In this document: positions 7,296 through 10,013 of the stretch, piece after piece
Layout of the letters: the number at the start of each line of letters is the position of its first letter
Numbering within the stretch: the first letter of the stretch is position 1
Source: Clostridium sp. CAG:780
Lineage (GTDB): Bacteria > Bacillota > Clostridia > TANB77 > CAG-508
DNA: 10,013 nucleotides
Direction: 5' to 3'
NCBI GenBank assembly: GCA_000434195.1
Contig: HF994437.1
Location: forward strand, 1 to 10,013
Translations under genes and position numbers: made by a program
The notes under the pieces: model-generated
The model's input: only the letters and a program-made list of their open reading frames with translations
The model's database searches: none
Told to the model about the DNA's origin: nothing

Positions 7296-8975
7296 ATGGC
7301 AAAAGAGAAAAGTTTTTATATATATAAACTAATAGTAGTGTTAGTCTTTGCGCTAGCAGTATGGTTTGTGCTAAAAACAGCTACTAATTATATAAAAGAT
7401 GATATAGTAGGAAAAACAAATCTAGTTATAAACAACAGCAATACAACAAAAAATCTAAAAAATGATGTTATAGTAGAAAATGGAGTGGTATATGTTTCAA
7501 CAAAAGATATTGCCAACTTCTTTGATGACCACATATTTTATGATAATAAATATGACCAAATAATCACAACATCAGAAACAAAAGTAGCAACATTAAAACT
7601 AAATGAAAACAAAGCAAAGGTAAATGGTTCAACAGTAGATTTAGTAGCTTCGGCTAAAAAAATAGGAGAACAATTCTATTTACCATTCTCAGAGATAAGC
7701 GAAAGTGTATACAATGTGGAAACAACATATATAAAAGATACAAATACGGTAGTCTTAGTTTCTTTAGACAGAGAACTAACATATGCAAATAGCAGTAAGA
7801 AAAACTCTGTAAAAAGCAATCCAACAATGTTCTCAAAAACAGTGGATAAAATAGAAAAAGGAGACAATGTGACAGTTATACTAAGCAAAAATGGAGACGA
7901 AAACGGTTGGACAAAAGTCACAACAGAAAATGGAAAAATTGGGTATGTAAAAACTACAACACTTGCAAATACAAAGAAAATAAGAGATAATCTAGAAATG
8001 GGAAAGCAAATTCAAGGTAATGTAAGTTTAGTATGGGAATACTTCTCAAAATATGCAAAAGCTCCACAAAGAACAGAAAAAATAGATGGAGTAAATGTTG
8101 TAGCTCCTACATTTTTCTCACTAGCAGATTCTGAAAAAGGAGCTATTGTAGCAAATGTTGGACAGGCAGGACAAAACTACATTAACTGGGCTCATAGCAA
8201 TGGTTATAGAGTATGGCCTTGGGTTGCAAACGAAGCTACAAATAAAGCGGATAAAGACCTAACATCAGAAATATTAAATGATTATAAATTAAGAGAAAAA
8301 TTAATAAATAGTATAGTTTCAGCAGTTGAAATGTACAATTTAGATGGAATAAATTTAGATTTTGAAAATATGTACGAATCAGACAAAGACGCATATTCAA
8401 GATTAGTGATAGAATTAGCTCCTCGTTTAAAAGAGCTTGGAAAAGTACTATCCGTAGACGTAACAGCGCCAGACGGATCACCAGACTGGTCTTTGTGCTT
8501 CAACAGAAATGTAATAGGAGATGTCGCAGACTATGTAATATTTATGGCATATGACCAACATAACCAATCATCAACAGAAGCAGGAACAGTTGCTGGATGC
8601 GATTGGGTAGAAGCAAATATTAATAAATTTTTGGGACAAGAAGGTGTAAAACCAGAAAAAATAATACTTGCAATGCCATTCTACACAAGAGTTTGGAACG
8701 TTACAGATGGCGGACTATCAAGCAGTGCAGTAGACATGAAATCGCAATCAACATTAATTCCAGGCGATGCAAAAATAACTTGGGATGATTCTCTAAAACA
8801 GAATTTAGCAGAATATGAAAAAAATGGAAGAACATATAAAGTGTGGATGGAAGATGCAAAATCTCTAAAATGCAAATTAGATTTAGTAAAGAAATATAGT
8901 TTGGCAGGTGGAGCATTCTGGAGAAAAGACCAAGAAACAAGCGACGTTTGGAAAGTAATAAATGAAAACTTATAA
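7296..8975 (+). CDS. Membrane-anchored GH18 glycosidase with copper-amine-oxidase-like and SH3-like domains
   Basis: A 559-residue protein predicted to sit outside the membrane on an N-terminal anchor: a lysine-containing start (AKEKSFYIYK) and one hydrophobic helix at about 11-27, with no clear cleavage site. Residues about 42-155 resemble the copper amine oxidase N-terminal domain (VYVSTKDIANFF, LKLNENKAKVNG), common in Firmicute surface proteins. About 170-223 form a bacterial SH3-like repeat (KGDNVTVIL, GWTKVTTENGKIGYVKT). The rest is a GH18 barrel related to the YaaH/SleL spore-peptidoglycan glucosaminidase group, with DGINLDFE at 350-357 (E357 the proton donor), MAYD at 417-420 and the barrel-end Trp in AFWRKDQE (W542). 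The likely substrate is an N-acetylglucosamine polymer such as peptidoglycan or cortex, by inference. The ATG at 7284 has the GGA immediately against it; the ATG at 7296 is 12 bases after AAGGA and is preferred. The gap after the YezG-like gene is 28 bases. Confidence 0.9.
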   Translation: MAKEKSFYIYKLIVVLVFALAVWFVLKTATNYIKDDIVGKTNLVINNSNTTKNLKNDVIVENGVVYVSTKDIANFFDDHIFYDNKYDQIITTSETKVATLKLNENKAKVNGSTVDLVASAKKIGEQFYLPFSEISESVYNVETTYIKDTNTVVLVSLDRELTYANSSKKNSVKSNPTMFSKTVDKIEKGDNVTVILSKNGDENGWTKVTTENGKIGYVKTTTLANTKKIRDNLEMGKQIQGNVSLVWEYFSKYAKAPQRTEKIDGVNVVAPTFFSLADSEKGAIVANVGQAGQNYINWAHSNGYRVWPWVANEATNKADKDLTSEILNDYKLREKLINSIVSAVEMYNLDGINLDFENMYESDKDAYSRLVIELAPRLKELGKVLSVDVTAPDGSPDWSLCFNRNVIGDVADYVIFMAYDQHNQSSTEAGTVAGCDWVEANINKFLGQEGVKPEKIILAMPFYTRVWNVTDGGLSSSAVDMKSQSTLIPGDAKITWDDSLKQNLAEYEKNGRTYKVWMEDAKSLKCKLDLVKKYSLAGGAFWRKDQETSDVWKVINENL

Positions 8976-9040
8976 ATCTAAAAGACAACAAACAGTATAA
9001 CTTAATAACAGAATTGTAATTATATTATTTTGAGCACAAA

Positions 9041-9117
9041 CTTGTGTGGGGACCGACAAGGTAGCAAATGTAAAAAAATCGGCAAAGCCTTGCCGGTTCT
9101 TTTTTTGACATTTGCTA
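9041..9117 (+). promoter_or_regulatory. Structured region with mutually exclusive hairpins, possible leader attenuator
   Basis: Four inverted repeats overlap here. CTTGT 9041-9045 pairs with ACAAG 9056-9060. GGACCGACAAGG 9050-9061 pairs with CCTTGCCGGTTC 9088-9099 (11 of 12, one G-U). TAGCAAATGT 9062-9071 pairs perfectly with ACATTTGCTA 9108-9117. AATCGGCAA 9077-9085 pairs with TTGCCGGTT 9090-9098 (one G-U). The second and fourth use the same right arm and cannot form together. Both would end at the T-run 9100-9106. A possible -10 (TATATT, 9021-9026) without a good -35 would start RNA near 9033, just before this structure. It could be a leader controlling the gene at 9143, or only an elaborate terminator for the GH18 unit. 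It matches no riboswitch class I recognise. Confidence 0.4.
9077..9106 (+). terminator. Intrinsic terminator after the GH18 gene, possibly bidirectional
   Basis: AATCGGCAA (9077-9085) and TTGCCGGTT (9090-9098) form a 9-bp stem with one G-U pair and an AGCC loop, followed by C and seven T (9100-9106). A run of seven A (9072-9078) precedes the stem, so the complementary strand also reads as hairpin plus T-run. It ends the gap-to-GH18 series, about 100 bases after the GH18 stop. Confidence 0.85.
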
Positions 9118-9142
9118 AATATATTAATCATAGGTGATTCGT

Positions 9143-9964
9143 ATGAAGGAAAAGTGTGTATATTTTAAAATAGATCAAATACCAAAACAAAATTTAAAAT
9201 ATAAAATAATGGATGTATTGAACATATTCGAGAAAAAAGAAGATGAACAAAAAATTGTATATACATTATACAAATCAAACAAAAATTATATAAAAAAGAT
9301 AAATTCAAAAATAAATAAAATCAATGAACCAATAATTTTAGCAAAAGAAATAAAAGAAAATGCAAAAAAGGAAGAATATAAAAATACAAAAATATACAGT
9401 ATAGTAAAAAAATTGGAAGAAGACAAAAAACTATTAAGTGACTTTGCAGAAGAAATATTAAAAAATATAATAGAAAAGCAGAAGCAAGTAGCGGAGCAAC
9501 AAAGCATATACATATTAGCCAAAGAAAATAATCTTCAAAGAAAAAATCAAATAACAAATTTGCTTGCTAAATACAAAGCAGTGAATATAATTACACCCAA
9601 TATACGAGAATTTAAAAAACTAGAAGAAAATCTAGAGGAAAGCTCTGAAACATTTGCAGTACTCAACAATAAAAAGAAAAGCCTAACACGAGCTCAATAT
9701 ATAATAAACGTAGATTTTAACGAGAAAGAAATATTAGAATACAATATAAACAGAACAGCTACAATAATTAATTTAAATAAAGGGAAATTGCATCTTAACA
9801 ATTTTGACGGTTACGTTATAAATAATATAGAAATAAATAGCGAAAACCAAAAGTTTGACGTAAAAGATTTATACTTAGCAAATATAATAAGCGCTAAGCA
9901 AATCCAAGATATAATAGAATCAGGAAAATACAAATTGATAGGAAACAACGGTTACATTTTCTAA
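9143..9964 (+). CDS. Hypothetical protein with coiled-coil middle and possible Rossmann-like C-terminal part
   Basis: I do not recognise this 273-residue protein. It is Lys/Asn/Ile/Glu-rich, with no signal peptide or membrane helix. Residues 1-45 hold short strands and helices (CVYFKIDQIP). Residues about 50-120 are highly charged and probably helical or coiled coil (IYSIVKKLEEDKKLLSDFAE). After that the pattern alternates hydrophobic strands with helices: SIYILAK (121-127), VNIITPN (147-153), FAVLNNKKKSL (171-181), YIINVDFN (186-193), ATIINL (206-211). This could be a Rossmann-like fold, though no GxGxxG loop is seen. The frame is open to a GTG at 9134, but the ATG at 9143 has AGGTGA (9132-9137) 5 bases upstream and is preferred. 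It lies after the terminator-like structure, so it is probably not part of the glycolytic transcript except by read-through. No terminator is seen before the window ends. Confidence 0.75.
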   Translation: MKEKCVYFKIDQIPKQNLKYKIMDVLNIFEKKEDEQKIVYTLYKSNKNYIKKINSKINKINEPIILAKEIKENAKKEEYKNTKIYSIVKKLEEDKKLLSDFAEEILKNIIEKQKQVAEQQSIYILAKENNLQRKNQITNLLAKYKAVNIITPNIREFKKLEENLEESSETFAVLNNKKKSLTRAQYIINVDFNEKEILEYNINRTATIINLNKGKLHLNNFDGYVINNIEINSENQKFDVKDLYLANIISAKQIQDIIESGKYKLIGNNGYIF

Positions 9965-10013
9965 TCCTATTTATAAACCTTTCAAAATTTTTTTAATTAA
10001 ATATATAATTTAA

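Noticed and set aside
9062..9117. Imperfect palindrome considered as a miniature inverted-repeat transposable element
   Set aside because: No flanking target-site duplication is seen, the unit is only 56 bases and contains a functional-looking terminator, and no second copy is visible in the window.
9105..9130. TTGACA at 9105-9110 as a -35 for the last gene
   Set aside because: No -10 with acceptable spacing follows; the best candidates are 9 to 14 bases away, and the RNA would start at or past the ribosome binding site. TTGACA is probably part of the T-run plus the inverted repeat.

Overview
The window comes from an AT-rich bacterium, most likely a Firmicute of the Clostridia, possibly an uncultured gut lineage. 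The evidence is the heavy use of AGA, ATA, AAA and TTA codons, strong AGGAGG-type ribosome binding sites, TTGACA/TATAAT promoters, intrinsic terminators, and protein families typical of Clostridia. Stop codons are TAA except for one TAG, and Trp is read from TGG, so the code looks standard. Every gene lies on the plus strand. No strain or species can be named from the sequence alone.

Layout. Positions 2-193 hold the 3' end of an Rpn/PD-(D/E)XK transposase-like nuclease gene. Next is a self-contained unit: a promoter at 223-249, a class I fructose-bisphosphate aldolase gene (fda), and an intrinsic terminator at 1179-1215. A second promoter at 1237-1263 starts a long, tightly packed series of seven genes. 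These are gap, pgk, a Nudix hydrolase, tpiA, gpmI, a YezG/DUF600-family protein, and a membrane-anchored GH18 glycosidase with copper-amine-oxidase-like and SH3-like domains. The gap-pgk spacer holds consecutive stem-loops without a U-tract. A strong terminator with alternative pairings at about 9041-9117 closes this series. It also precedes the last gene, an unrecognised 273-residue protein.

How the genes work together. Fda, Gap, Pgk, TpiA and GpmI catalyse successive steps of lower glycolysis, from fructose-1,6-bisphosphate to 2-phosphoglycerate. Enolase, often next to gpmI in Firmicutes, is not here. Three non-glycolytic genes sit in the same apparent transcription unit: Nudix, YezG-like and GH18. 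They would therefore be expressed with central carbon metabolism, unless internal promoters that I did not find exist.

Most of the window is ordinary housekeeping. The less ordinary points are the YezG-type immunity relative without a visible toxin, the GH18 gene at the operon end, the stem-loops after gap, the mutually exclusive hairpins before the last gene, and that gene itself. I do not see convincing evidence of a wholly new system.
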